From the NCBI RefSeq assembly GCF_947488945.1, contig NZ_CANLBS010000008.1, forward strand, positions 248,001 through 312,000: a stretch of DNA of 64,000 bases, in the 5' to 3' direction. This document shows, piece after piece, positions 31,875-40,466 of the stretch. The translations under genes and the position numbers were made by a program. Below the pieces are notes generated by a model, which was not told where the DNA came from, searched no databases, and saw nothing but the letters and a program-made list of their open reading frames with translations. The stretch comes from an uncultured Streptomyces sp. GTDB lineage: Bacteria > Actinomycetota > Actinomycetes > Streptomycetales > Streptomycetaceae. Each line of letters opens with the position of its first letter. Positions within the stretch are counted from its first letter, which is position 1.

Positions 31875-33020
31875 CTAACCGGCCGCGGCCGCGTGCTCCG
31901 GCACGCGGGCGCGGCCTCCCGGGTGCCGGTGGCGCCAGATCCAGAAGACCGCGCAGGACACCAGCGCCCAGCCCGCCATCACCAGGTACGGGAAGACGAA
32001 CTGGTGGCCCTGGTAGTAGACGGCGGTGTGCTGCGCGTTGACCGACGCGCCCGGCGGCAGCCACCGCCCGATGTGGCCGAGCACCGACGGCAGCAGCGGC
32101 CAGGAGACCGCACCGCCGGAGGACGGGTTGCCGAGCAGGACCATCACGCCCCAGGTGGGGAGCATCGCCCAGCGGCCCATCAGGGTGTTGAACATGGTGA
32201 AGACCATGCCGGAGGTGAACATGGTGAAGGCGAGGATCATCCAGGACTGGGTGAACGAGGGCAGGTGGAGCGCGCCGAGCAGCCAGTCCACCACCGCCGC
32301 GATGACGAATCCGCCGAGCAGCGCGTAGGCGGCGGTGTACGCGATCCGCTCCAGCGGGTTCAGGGCGCGGGCGTGCACGCTGAGCTGGATCGCGCCGACG
32401 AAGCCGATGATGACGGCGGCGAGCGAGATGTAGAAGAGCGCGAGCCCCCGGGGGTCGCCCTCCTGCAGCGGATTGATGTCGGTCACCGTGACCGCCATCC
32501 CGAGCTGCTTGCCCACGGCCGCGGCGGACTCCTCGATGAGCTGGGCGACGGACGCCCCGGCGGCGCCGGCCACGAGGACGGTGGTGCGGTCGTTCCCGGC
32601 CCGGATCGCGGTGAAGACCCGCTGGTCCGCCATGGCGCCGCGGGCGCCGGCCTCGGTGTCGTACGTGTGCAGCACCAGGGAGGCGTCGAGCGCCTTCTCC
32701 ATGCCGGCCACGAACGCGGCGCCGCGCGGCGACTGGGCCTCGCCGATCAGCGCGGCCGGCACGTGGCGCGGGGTCGGGTTGGCCATGGTGTAGGTGTACG
32801 AACCGGCGAACATCCCGGCCGCCGCGGCGAGGATGAAGACGAGGACGGTGGCGGGCAGGAACGGCGACTTCTTGAACTCCTCCCACCGGTCGCGTCCCGT
32901 CCGGGGCCTGGCGTGCGAGCCGTGGGCGGCGCCGGTACGGGCCGCGCCGTCGGATGCCGCGCCGTCGGGTGCCGTGCCGTCGGGCCGGGGGTCCTCGCGT
33001 GCGCCGCCGTCGTCGCTCAT
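31875..33020 (-). CDS. Membrane protein of the ABC-2/DUF3533 (YhgE/Pip-like) type
   Basis: A 381-aa membrane protein. A cytoplasmic, low-complexity Asp/Ala/Gly-rich N-terminus (DGTAPDGAASDGAA) is followed by one TM (VLVFILAAAAGMFAGSY) and a ~120-aa extracytoplasmic domain. Five or six TMs then close the protein (ISLAAVIIGFVGAIQLSV, MILAFTMFTSGMVF, YLVMAGWALVSCAVFWIW). This topology is that of ABC-2 permease-like/DUF3533 proteins; no ATPase gene is adjacent. Its ATG overlaps the stop of the LigD-polymerase gene (ATGA), so the two are translated together. The functional link to DNA repair is unexplained. Confidence 0.75.
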   Translation of the reverse strand: MSDDGGAREDPRPDGTAPDGAASDGAARTGAAHGSHARPRTGRDRWEEFKKSPFLPATVLVFILAAAAGMFAGSYTYTMANPTPRHVPAALIGEAQSPRGAAFVAGMEKALDASLVLHTYDTEAGARGAMADQRVFTAIRAGNDRTTVLVAGAAGASVAQLIEESAAAVGKQLGMAVTVTDINPLQEGDPRGLALFYISLAAVIIGFVGAIQLSVHARALNPLERIAYTAAYALLGGFVIAAVVDWLLGALHLPSFTQSWMILAFTMFTSGMVFTMFNTLMGRWAMLPTWGVMVLLGNPSSGGAVSWPLLPSVLGHIGRWLPPGASVNAQHTAVYYQGHQFVFPYLVMAGWALVSCAVFWIWRHRHPGGRARVPEHAAAAG

Positions 33021-34048
33021 GATCCGTCGCCGTCCCGCTTCTCGTCGTGCCGGGCCCTGCTGGGCTGGACCCGCTTCGGTTCGCCGGGCATCTTCGGGTA
33101 CTCCGGCGGATAGGGCATGTCCTGGAGCGCGCGGTCCCGCTCGTCGCGGTCGGCGAGTTCGAGCAGCGAGTCGAGGCGGAAGGCGTGCTCGTCCATGTCG
33201 GCGTGCACGTCGCCCCGTTCCGCGTACCGCGCCGGCATCGTGCGGATGTCGAAGTCGCGCGGCACCGCGTCGTCGATCTCCTCCCAGCGCAGCGGGGCGG
33301 AGACCGGGGCGTGCGGGAAGGGGCGGACCGAGTAGGCGGAGGCGATGGTGCGGTCGCGGGCCGTCTGGTTGTAGTCGACGAAGATGCGGCTGCCGCGCTC
33401 CTCCTTCCACCAGGCGGTGGTCACCCGGTCCGGCATGCGCCGCTCCAGCTCCCGGCCGGCCGCGATGACGGAGCGGCGGACCTCGGTGAAGGTCCACTCG
33501 GGCACCAGCGGGACGAAGACGTGGATGCCGCGCCCGCCGGAGGTCTTCGGCCAGCCGCGCAGCCCGTGTTCGTCGAGGACGGTGCGCAGTTGGTGGGCGG
33601 CGGCCACCGCGTCCGCGTAGTCGGTTCCGGGCTGCGGGTCGAGGTCGATGCGCAGTTCGTCGGGGTGCTCGGTGTCGGGACGGCGGACCGGCCAGGGGTG
33701 GAAGGTGAGGGTGCCGAGGTTGGCGGCCCACAGCACCGCGGCGGGGCCCTGGGGGCAGATCTCGTCGGCGGACCGGCCGCTGGGGAAGGCGATCGTGGCG
33801 GTGGGAATCCAGTCGGGGAGGTTCTTCGGGGCGCGCTTCTGGTAGAAGAACTCGCCGTCCACGCCGTCCACGAACCGCTGGAGGGTGGTGGGGCGGTCGC
33901 GCAGCGCCCGCGTGATGCCGTCGCCGACGGCCCGGAAGTACTCGGCCACGTCCCTCTTGGTGTAACCCTTCTCGGGGAAGTACACCTTGTCGGGGTTGGA
34001 CAGCCGGACCGCCCGCCCCTCCACGTCCAGTTCCACCGCAGCACCCAT
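33017..34048 (-). CDS. LigD-type NHEJ polymerase/primase domain protein
   Basis: A 343-aa stand-alone homologue of the LigD polymerase domain (AEP primase superfamily), which fills gaps with NTPs/dNTPs during Ku-dependent end joining. Motifs: RLSNPDKVYFPEKGYTKRD, GGRGIHVFVPL, the metal-binding DLD of LRIDLDPQPGTDY, and SRIFVDYNQTARDRTI. No ligase or phosphoesterase domain is fused. The ATG at 34048 is supported by TACGGT 7 nt upstream (leaderless). Divergent from an ATP-dependent ligase 77 bp away, so the pair recreates a split LigD. No ku gene is in the window. Confidence 0.93.
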   Translation of the reverse strand: MGAAVELDVEGRAVRLSNPDKVYFPEKGYTKRDVAEYFRAVGDGITRALRDRPTTLQRFVDGVDGEFFYQKRAPKNLPDWIPTATIAFPSGRSADEICPQGPAAVLWAANLGTLTFHPWPVRRPDTEHPDELRIDLDPQPGTDYADAVAAAHQLRTVLDEHGLRGWPKTSGGRGIHVFVPLVPEWTFTEVRRSVIAAGRELERRMPDRVTTAWWKEERGSRIFVDYNQTARDRTIASAYSVRPFPHAPVSAPLRWEEIDDAVPRDFDIRTMPARYAERGDVHADMDEHAFRLDSLLELADRDERDRALQDMPYPPEYPKMPGEPKRVQPSRARHDEKRDGDGS

Positions 34049-34055
34049 GTCGGCC

Positions 34056-34061
34056 ACCGTA
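34056..34061 (-). promoter_or_regulatory. -10 element of leaderless LigD-polymerase gene
   Basis: TACGGT (TAnnnT) ends 7 nt before the ATG at 34048, with no RBS in between. The divergent ligase gene shows the same arrangement with CAGAAT before its ATG. Confidence 0.5.
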
Positions 34062-34125
34062 GGCGGGGTGCACCAATGCCGCATATCGGATGACGCGGAC
34101 GGGGCGGGGCCGCAGAATCGGCCGC

Positions 34126-35187
34126 ATGGATCTGCCCGTGATGCCCCCCGTGAAGCCGATGCTCGCCACGTCGGTCTCCGCCATCCCGCCGGGGATGAGC
34201 TACGAGGCGAAGTGGGACGGCTTCCGGGCGATCGTGCACCGGGACGGCGACGAGGTGGTCATCGGCAGCCGGACCGGCAAGCCGCTGACCCGGTACTTCC
34301 CCGAGCTGGTCGAGGCGTTCCGGGAGCGGCTGCCGGAGCGCTGCGTGGTGGACGGGGAGATCGTGGTGGCGCACGGCGGACGGCTCGACTTCGACCGGCT
34401 GAGCGAGCGCATCCACCCCGCCGCGTCCCGGGTGCGGACCCTGGCGGAGCGGACGCCGGCGTCACTGGTGGCCTTCGACCTGCTGGCCCTCGGCGACGAG
34501 TCGCTGCTGGCGGTGCGCCAGGCCGAGCGGCGGGCCCGGCTGGAGGAGGCGCTGGCGGGGGTGGAGCCGCCGGTGCACCTGGCTCCCGCCACCACGGACC
34601 GGGCGCTGGCCGGGCAGTGGTTCGAGCGGTACGAGGGGGCGGGTCTCGACGGGATCGTGGCCAAGCCGCTGGACCTGCCGTACCGGCCGGACGCCCGCGC
34701 CATGTACAAGATCAAGCACGAGCGGACCGCGGACTGCGTGGTCGCCGGGTACCGGCCGCACAAGAGCGGACCGGTGGTCGGCTCGCTGCTGCTGGGGCTG
34801 TACGACGACGCGGGCGTGCTCCAGCACGTCGGGGTGTGCGCGGCGTTCCCGATGAAGAGGCGCGCGGAACTGGTCGAGGAGCTGGCGCCGCTGCGGACCG
34901 CCCCCGAGGACCACCCGTGGGCGGCGTGGGCGGACGCCACCGCACACGAGGGGGCCCGGCTGCCCGGCGCTCCCAGCCGGTGGTCCGGCAAGAAGGACCT
35001 GTCGTGGGTGCCGCTGCGGACGGAGCGGGTCTGCGAGGTGGCGTACGACCACATGGAGGGCGACCGGTTCCGGCACACCACCCAGTTCCGCCGGTGGCGC
35101 CCCGACCGCACCCCCTCGACCTGCACCTACGCGCAGCTCGAGGAGGTGGTCGGATACGACCTGTCCGAGGTGCTGTCCGGCGGCTGA
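34126..35187 (+). CDS. ATP-dependent DNA ligase (LigC/LigD-ligase type)
   Basis: A 353-aa minimal ATP ligase. The adenylation lysine is K29 in the motif EAKWDGFRA. Further nucleotidyltransferase motifs are VVDGEIVVAHGG, SLVAFDLLAL, GLDGIVAKPLDLPYRP and YKIKHERTADCVV, followed by an OB-fold domain (VGSLLLGLYDDAGVLQHVG). Length fits LigC or the isolated LigD ligase domain. No RBS; CAGAAT lies 7 nt before the ATG. It is divergent from the polymerase-domain gene and probably functions with it in double-strand-break repair. Convergent, 14 bp apart, with the transglycosylase gene. Confidence 0.94.
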   Translation: MDLPVMPPVKPMLATSVSAIPPGMSYEAKWDGFRAIVHRDGDEVVIGSRTGKPLTRYFPELVEAFRERLPERCVVDGEIVVAHGGRLDFDRLSERIHPAASRVRTLAERTPASLVAFDLLALGDESLLAVRQAERRARLEEALAGVEPPVHLAPATTDRALAGQWFERYEGAGLDGIVAKPLDLPYRPDARAMYKIKHERTADCVVAGYRPHKSGPVVGSLLLGLYDDAGVLQHVGVCAAFPMKRRAELVEELAPLRTAPEDHPWAAWADATAHEGARLPGAPSRWSGKKDLSWVPLRTERVCEVAYDHMEGDRFRHTTQFRRWRPDRTPSTCTYAQLEEVVGYDLSEVLSGG

Positions 35188-35201
35188 CGGACCCGGCCGC
35201 C

Positions 35202-36542
35202 TCAGCCCGCCGACGGGGCGGCGGTGTCGGCGGGGGCCGGACCGTCGGTGGTCTGCGACGGTGCGGCGGTGGGCGCCCCGGTCGGGCCGGCGCAGTCGGG
35301 CGTGCCGGGGGCGGGCTCCTCGCCGGGGGCGGTGGCGCCGGTGGGTTCGGGGCTCGCCGGGCAGGTGGGGTCGGGGGTCGCGGTGGGGTCGGGCGTGGCG
35401 GTGTCGGTCGGGTCGGGGGTCGGGGTGTCGGTGGGGCCGGGGGTGGGCGTGCCCGTGTCGGTGGGGTCGGGGGTCGGGGTGGTGCTCGGGCTCTCCGAGG
35501 GGTCGGGGGTGGTGCCCGGGTCCGTGCCCGGGTCCGTGCCCGGGTCCGTGCTCGGCTCCGGGGTGCCGGGGGCGGAGGGCGACGGGGAGGCGGACGGCGG
35601 GCGGGTGGGCTGCGGGCCGATGACGATGCCACCGCCGCCGCCGGACGGGCTGCCGGGTCCGCCGACCGGGGCCTTCGGCTCGGCGGGACCGCCGGCGCCG
35701 GGGCTCCGGGGCACGACGCCCTTGCCGTCGGTGACCGGGTGCACGCCCTTGCGGTAGAACTCCAGCCAGGACCGTACGGTCGCCAGGTAGACGTCCGAGT
35801 GGTTGTAGCTGAGGATCGCCCGGTCCAGGTCCGCGGAGACCGAGAGGTTCCGGGAGCCCGCGCAGAGGTAGTGGCCGGCGGCGAGGGTCGCGTCGAAGAC
35901 GTTGTTCGGGTCGGCGCGGCCGTCGCCGTTCCCGTCGCGGCCCCAGTGCGCCCAGGTCGACGGGATGAACTGCATCGGCCCGACGGCCCGGTCGTAGGTG
36001 CGGTCGCCGTCCCAGGCGCCGCCGTCGGTGTCGGAGATGTGGGCGAAGCCCGCGCCGTTCAGGGCCGGTCCGAGGATCGGGGTGAGCGCGGTGCCGGCCG
36101 CGTCGACCCGGCCTCCGGACGCGTGCCCGGACTCCACCTTGCCTATCGCGGCGAGCAGGTGCCAGGGCAGCCGGCAGCCGGGGTCGCTCGCGGCGAGGGA
36201 CGCCTCCGCCTTGCGGTAGGCGGCGAGCACGGTGGCCGGGATGCCCGCCTCGGCCCACACCTGGCGCACCGCCGGGCTCCGCCGCTCGCCCGCCGCCGGC
36301 CCGGATTTCGGGGACGCCGGGGGCTCCGGGGACTCCAGGGGCGGGAGTTCGGTGTGGTAGACGTCGTCGTTGGGGACCTCGGTCCACACCACGTCGTCGG
36401 GGACGGACTTCTTCGCGCTGCCGGTGTCCTCGTGGGCGACGGCGACGAAGTCGGGCGCCTGGGACGCGGTGAGCGCCGCCATGGCGGCCATCGCCGTCGC
36501 CGAGCCGATGAGTCCGCGCCGGAACGTGCCGTTGAACCTCAT
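35202..36542 (-). CDS. Secreted lytic transglycosylase with Pro/Thr-rich tail
   Basis: A 446-aa exported protein. N-terminal signal: RRGLIGSATAMAAMAALTASQA. A lytic murein transglycosylase domain (about 90-270) shows LLAAIGKVESGHASGG with the catalytic Glu, RAVGPMQFIPSTWAHWGRDGNGDGRADPNN, and LSYNHSDVYLATVRSWLEFY, which resemble MltB-like enzymes. From ~residue 300 the tail is a repetitive Pro/Thr/Asp region (TPTPDPTDTATPDPTATPDPT), probably a wall-spanning stalk, with three cysteines. It lies 19 bp after the last Mce-associated gene and is the end of the mce operon. It may open peptidoglycan for the Mce assembly. Confidence 0.9.
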   Translation of the reverse strand: MRFNGTFRRGLIGSATAMAAMAALTASQAPDFVAVAHEDTGSAKKSVPDDVVWTEVPNDDVYHTELPPLESPEPPASPKSGPAAGERRSPAVRQVWAEAGIPATVLAAYRKAEASLAASDPGCRLPWHLLAAIGKVESGHASGGRVDAAGTALTPILGPALNGAGFAHISDTDGGAWDGDRTYDRAVGPMQFIPSTWAHWGRDGNGDGRADPNNVFDATLAAGHYLCAGSRNLSVSADLDRAILSYNHSDVYLATVRSWLEFYRKGVHPVTDGKGVVPRSPGAGGPAEPKAPVGGPGSPSGGGGGIVIGPQPTRPPSASPSPSAPGTPEPSTDPGTDPGTDPGTTPDPSESPSTTPTPDPTDTGTPTPGPTDTPTPDPTDTATPDPTATPDPTCPASPEPTGATAPGEEPAPGTPDCAGPTGAPTAAPSQTTDGPAPADTAAPSAG

Positions 36543-36561
36543 GTGTTCCTCCCGTCCCGTG

Positions 36562-37365
36562 TCACCGGGTGAAGGTGTCGATGGCGGCGATCTTCCAGGT
36601 GTCTCCCCGGCGCACCGCGTCGACGGCGAACATCGCGGCCGCGTACGTGGTCTCCTCCTTCGCGCCGGTACGGGTGTTGCTCTGGTCGGCGAAGATCAGC
36701 AGTCTGGCCCGGTCCCCGTCGAGCACCTCCACCGCGCTCTCGGTGACCGTGGTGGTAAGGACGAGCTTCTGCTTCGGCGCCTGGGCGCGTACCTCGGCGA
36801 GCATGTCCTGGTGCTGCTGGACCGCCTTGCCGGTGAGATACGTCGAGGCGGCGCGGTCCGCCTTGGCGGTGGAGGCGTAGTCGTAGGAGAAGACGGCTCC
36901 GACGGCCTGGGTGATCTGGCCCTTCACCTCGCTGGTGCGGGCGATGTCGGTGAGCGCGGTGTTCTGCCGGGAGGGTTCGTCGCGCAGGGAGGCGGCGGAG
37001 GCGGCCGACCAGGCGGCGAAAGCGCCGAGCAGGACGGTCAGCGCGCAGAGCACGACGGGCAGGGTGACCCGCGGGCGCGGCAGCCGGCGCGCGCGGGGTA
37101 CGGGCGTCTCCCCTTCGGCCTCCTCCTGCCCGGCCTGCTCCCGCGCGTCCTCCTGCGTCGCGGCACCGGTTCCGGCCTCTCCGGCACCGGGCTTTCCGGC
37201 TCCGGTCCGGGTCTTCGCGTCGGCCGGCGCGTCGGCTTCGGGGGCCGGTACGCGATCGGGGTCCACGGTGGCCGTGCCGGTGCCGCGCGGTGGGGCGGCG
37301 GGGCGCTCGGTGGCGGCGGTGGCCAGCCGGCGCCTGCGGTTGACCAGGTGGCGGGTGGTCGACAT
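36562..37365 (-). CDS. Mce-associated membrane protein (Mas) 1
   Basis: A 267-aa single-pass membrane protein. The cytoplasmic N-terminus (~100 aa) is charged and low-complexity. One TM follows (VTLPVVLCALTVLLGAFAAWSA), then a ~140-aa NTF2-like/DUF-type extracytoplasmic domain (LTDIARTSEVKGQITQAVGAVFSYDYA, WKIAAIDTFTR). This is the pattern of Mce-associated proteins (Mas, like mycobacterial Mam/Rv0199), which stabilise Mce complexes. It pairs with the Mas gene 38015-38719, which has the same long-N-terminus layout. Downstream of mceF. Confidence 0.88.
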   Translation of the reverse strand: MSTTRHLVNRRRRLATAATERPAAPPRGTGTATVDPDRVPAPEADAPADAKTRTGAGKPGAGEAGTGAATQEDAREQAGQEEAEGETPVPRARRLPRPRVTLPVVLCALTVLLGAFAAWSAASAASLRDEPSRQNTALTDIARTSEVKGQITQAVGAVFSYDYASTAKADRAASTYLTGKAVQQHQDMLAEVRAQAPKQKLVLTTTVTESAVEVLDGDRARLLIFADQSNTRTGAKEETTYAAAMFAVDAVRRGDTWKIAAIDTFTR

Positions 37366-37413
37366 GGACGGTTCCTCTCTGCGGCGGGGCGTTGCGGGGC
37401 GGGTGGGTCCGGG

Positions 37414-37938
37414 TCAGCCGGCGGCTCGGCCGACCGGTGCCTGACCGAGGGCGCTGAGCTTCCACCCCGCGTCGGTGCGGGTGAGCCGGCCGAGCAACCT
37501 GCTCTCCTTCACTGCCGGTTCGCCTTCGGGGGCCGTCACGGTGATCCGCAACGCCACCATCACGCCTGCCTGTCCGGCGCGTTCGTCGAGCTCGGTCACC
37601 GCTCCGGAGAGGACGGTGGCGGTGGTGCTGGTCTTCGCGGTGCCGATCTGCTTCTCGAACTCGTCCCGGCCGTCGACCAGTTGCTGATGGAGGTCGCCGG
37701 TGGTGGAGTCCTCCCACGAGTCCAGCCCCTCGTCCAGCTTCCGGTGGTCGAGGGTGTTCATGTTCTGCACGGCCTGTTCGCCGGCGGCCAGCGCCTCGTC
37801 GCGGGCCAGGGCGTAGGAGGCGGACTCGTCGTGGGACGCCCCGTACCAGGACCAGCCGCCCCAGCCCGCGGCGAGGGCCGCCAGCAGCGTCAGGGCGACG
37901 GCGGCCATCACCAGCGGGTTCTTCGTCCTGCGTGCCAT
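37414..37938 (-). CDS. Mce-associated membrane protein (Mas) 2
   Basis: A 174-aa protein with a short N-terminus MARRTKN, a TM (PLVMAAVALTLLAALAAGWGGWSWY) and an extracytoplasmic helical plus beta domain ending GWKLSALGQAPVG. It belongs to the short Mas class, like the gene at 38716-39237. The shared pattern is DEALAAGEQAVQNMNTLDHRKLDEGLDSWEDSTTGDLHQQL. It probably acts as a periplasmic partner of the MceA-F channel. Two short/long Mas pairs alternate in this operon, suggesting a duplicated pair. Confidence 0.87.
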   Translation of the reverse strand: MARRTKNPLVMAAVALTLLAALAAGWGGWSWYGASHDESASYALARDEALAAGEQAVQNMNTLDHRKLDEGLDSWEDSTTGDLHQQLVDGRDEFEKQIGTAKTSTTATVLSGAVTELDERAGQAGVMVALRITVTAPEGEPAVKESRLLGRLTRTDAGWKLSALGQAPVGRAAG

Positions 37939-37980
37939 CGGTCTCTCTCCCTGCCGTCGTACGGGGTGCGGTGCGGCCGT

Positions 37981-38012
37981 GCTGCCGTGCTGCCGTGCTG
38001 CCGTGCTGCCGG
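37981..38012. repeat. Four copies of an 8-bp repeat (gctgccgt)
   Basis: GCTGCCGT is repeated in perfect tandem three times, then GCTGCCGG, directly after the TAG of one Mas gene and ~40 bp before the next ATG. Copy-number slippage would change only intergenic spacing. Confidence 0.8.
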
Positions 38013-38014
38013 TG

Positions 38015-38719
38015 CTAACGGGACGTGATGTCGACGATCACCCAGATCCCGTCCCGCTTCTCGGCGGTGACGGAGAGCTGGGCGGCCGCCGTGGTGGCCG
38101 CCTTGCCCGCGCGTTCGTAGACCTGGTCGAGGAAGACCAGGAGGTGGGCGCTGTCGTCGGTGAGCCGGGTGACTCCGGCGCGTACGACGCGGGTGGTGAG
38201 GGTCAGCCGCTGGTCGGCGGCCTGCTTCTCCACCTGGCCGAAGAGGGCCGCGTACTGCTTCAGCGCGTCGCCCGCGAGGAGGCGGCGGGCGGCGCCCTTG
38301 GTGTCGGCGGTGGTCTCCGGGTCGTAGGAGAAGACCTGGCCGAGGGCGCTGCTGACGTCACCGGTGACCTTGGCGGTGCCGGCGACGTCGGTGAGGGCGA
38401 GGTTGGCGGTGGCGGGGGTGTCGCGCAGCGCGCGGCCCTGCGCGTACAGGGCGGCGCCGCCGGCCAGCAGCGCGAGGACCAGGACGACCGCCCCGACCCG
38501 CGACCGACGGGCCCTGCGGCGGCCACCGCCGTCCGGGGCGTCCTCGGCGGTCTCGGCCTCCGGTGCCTCCGGTGCCTCCGGTGCCTCCGGCGTTTCCGGC
38601 GTTTCCTGCGGGGCGGCCTGTGCGCCGGGCTCGGTGCCGGCCGGGCTGCTGATGCTCACCGTGGTCGCTCCCCCTCCCCGTTCCGTACGTCCCTCGTCCG
38701 CCGCGCCGCCGTCGCTCAT
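38015..38719 (-). CDS. Mce-associated membrane protein (Mas) 3
   Basis: A 234-aa single-pass membrane protein. The N-terminal cytoplasmic region contains a proline/glutamate repeat (TPEAPEAPEAPEAE) encoded by a 9-bp DNA repeat. The TM is VGAVVLVLALLAGGAALYA. The external domain (LALTDVAGTAKVTGDVSSAL, VFSYDPETTADT, GIWVIVDITSR) matches Mas 1 in layout and motifs (VFSYD). Its stop is 1 bp beyond the 8-bp repeat block and its ATG overlaps the stop of Mas 4 (ATGA), so the pair is translated together. Confidence 0.88.
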   Translation of the reverse strand: MSDGGAADEGRTERGGGATTVSISSPAGTEPGAQAAPQETPETPEAPEAPEAPEAETAEDAPDGGGRRRARRSRVGAVVLVLALLAGGAALYAQGRALRDTPATANLALTDVAGTAKVTGDVSSALGQVFSYDPETTADTKGAARRLLAGDALKQYAALFGQVEKQAADQRLTLTTRVVRAGVTRLTDDSAHLLVFLDQVYERAGKAATTAAAQLSVTAEKRDGIWVIVDITSR

Positions 38720-39237
38720 GTCGCGGCTCCGACCGGCACGGCGGTGAGCGCCTTGACCTTCCAGCCGTCGCCTGTGCGTTGCAGGGTGGCGTCGAACCGT
38801 TTGCGTTCGGTGCCCGCCGCGCCGGTGCGGGGGGTGACCACCACCTCGACGGTGGCGATCAGCTGGGCCGTTCCGCCGCGTTCGTCGAGTGCGGTGAGCG
38901 CCGCCTCGGTGACGGTGCCGCGGGCGCTGCTGCCCGCCTTCTTCAGCGCCGCGGCGTCCTCGGCCCGGGTGCCGGCGAGCTGGTCGTGGAGGGGGCCGGT
39001 GGTGGCGTCGAGCCAGCCCGCCAGACCGGCGTCCACGTGGGCGGCGTCCTTGGCGTCCATGCTGTTGAGCCGCCGCAGGTGTGCCTTGCCCTCGACGAGC
39101 GCCGTGTCCCTGCTTTTGGCCATCGCGAGGGTGTCGTCGGCGCGGGCGTCCGCGTACGACCAGCCGCCGAGTCCGCACAGCAGCGCGGCGGCGGCCACGC
39201 ACGCCCAGCCCCGCAAGGCCCCGCGCCGGGCGTTCAC
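38716..39237 (-). CDS. Mce-associated membrane protein (Mas) 4
   Basis: A 173-aa short-type Mas protein. TM near the N-terminus (WACVAAAALLCGLGGWSYA), then a helical segment (LAMAKSRDTALVEGKAHLRRLNSMDAKDAAH, LDATTGPLHDQLAG) and a beta domain ending GDGWKVKALTAVPVG. It is clearly paralogous to Mas 2 (same helix-TGxLHxQL pattern). The GTG start at 39237 overlaps the stop of mceF as GTGA. First accessory gene after the mce genes. Confidence 0.87.
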   Translation of the reverse strand: MNARRGALRGWACVAAAALLCGLGGWSYADARADDTLAMAKSRDTALVEGKAHLRRLNSMDAKDAAHVDAGLAGWLDATTGPLHDQLAGTRAEDAAALKKAGSSARGTVTEAALTALDERGGTAQLIATVEVVVTPRTGAAGTERKRFDATLQRTGDGWKVKALTAVPVGAAT

Positions 39238-40466
39238 CGGGCACCGCCGAGACCGAGCAGTCCGGCCATGCCGTCGGTCCGGGTGGCACCGGGGAGGGCG
39301 GGCGCGTCCACGGCGCCGAAGGCGGTGGTGGGGGGCTTCACCGGGTCGGGCACCGCGCCGCCCTTCGGCGCGTTCGCCGAGCCCCGGACGTTGACGCCGG
39401 TACCGGGCGAGGCGGTGCAGCCCGCGCCGGTGTTGACGGCCGGTCCCTCGGAGGTGTCGAGGCCGTTGCGGTAGGTCGTGCCCCCGTATCCGGCGGTGCA
39501 CGGCAGCGGCTCGAAGAAGGTGACGGACATCCCGAACCGGGCGCCGTCCCCGTCGATCGCGCTGGCGCCCACGGCGGCCACCTGCGGGAGCCGCACGAGG
39601 AGTTCCTCGATGCCGCGCTGCCGGGTGACCGCCACCTCGGACGTGGTCAGCAGGTTGGCGACGACGACGCCGAAGGCCGGGTCGAGGTCCCGCATGAGCC
39701 CGCTGAGCTGCTGGGTGGCTCCGGGCGCGGTGGCGATCAGCCGGCGCAGGTCGGTGTCGGACCCCTTGAGTTCGGCGGCCAGTTCCTGTGCGCCGGAGGC
39801 GAACCCCTTGAGCGCCTCGCCCTGTTCGGCCTGGGTGCGCAGCACCGTCTCGGCGTCGTCCATCAGCCGTACGTTGACGGGCAGGGCGGCGTCCGCGGCG
39901 TCCACGAACTCGCTGCCGGTGTCCAGCAGGACCTGGAGGTCCTCGCCGTGGCCGTTGAACGCCGTGCCGAACTCGTCGACGACGGTCCGCAGCGACTCCA
40001 CGTCGACGGAGGAGGCCAGTCGGTCCACGCTGACCAGGACGTCGGTGGGGGGTGCGGGGATGGTGGTGTCGGCCTGGTCGATGACCGAGCCGTTGCCGAG
40101 GAAGGGGCCGGTGGCGCGGGTGGGACGCAGGTCCACGTACTGCTCGCCGACCGCCGAGAGGCTGGCGACGACCGCGGTGAGGCTGTCCGGGATGGGCGCG
40201 GAGTCGTTGTCGATGCGCAGTTGTGCCTCCACCCCGTCGTCCGTCAGCTCGATCGGACCGACCCGTCCCACCGACACGCCCCGGTAGGTGACGTTGGAGT
40301 GGGTGAACAGGCCGCCGGTCTGCGGGAGTTGCACGGTGACCGTGTAGTAGTCGCGGAAGCCGACGTAGCGGCCGAGGTCGGCGTACCGGAAGCCCAGGTA
40401 GCCGAGCACGAGTACCGAGAGGAGGAGGAAGGCGACGTTCTTGAGGCGGATGGACGCGGTGATCAT
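39234..40466 (-). CDS. mceF: MCE-family lipid-transport protein, sixth of the cluster (MceF position)
   Basis: A 410-aa Mce protein: N-terminal TM (NVAFLLLSVLVLGYLGF), MCE/MlaD domain (YTVTVQLPQTGGLFTHSNVTYRGVSVGRVGPI, SAVGEQYVDLRP), then the long helical region that builds the needle-like tunnel. The C-terminal ~90 aa are Pro/Gly-rich with two cysteines. Mce proteins A-F form a hetero-hexamer moving lipids or sterols across the cell envelope to the YrbE permease. The start overlaps the mceE stop (ATGA) and the stop overlaps the next start (GTGA). Confidence 0.93.
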   Translation of the reverse strand: MITASIRLKNVAFLLLSVLVLGYLGFRYADLGRYVGFRDYYTVTVQLPQTGGLFTHSNVTYRGVSVGRVGPIELTDDGVEAQLRIDNDSAPIPDSLTAVVASLSAVGEQYVDLRPTRATGPFLGNGSVIDQADTTIPAPPTDVLVSVDRLASSVDVESLRTVVDEFGTAFNGHGEDLQVLLDTGSEFVDAADAALPVNVRLMDDAETVLRTQAEQGEALKGFASGAQELAAELKGSDTDLRRLIATAPGATQQLSGLMRDLDPAFGVVVANLLTTSEVAVTRQRGIEELLVRLPQVAAVGASAIDGDGARFGMSVTFFEPLPCTAGYGGTTYRNGLDTSEGPAVNTGAGCTASPGTGVNVRGSANAPKGGAVPDPVKPPTTAFGAVDAPALPGATRTDGMAGLLGLGGAR

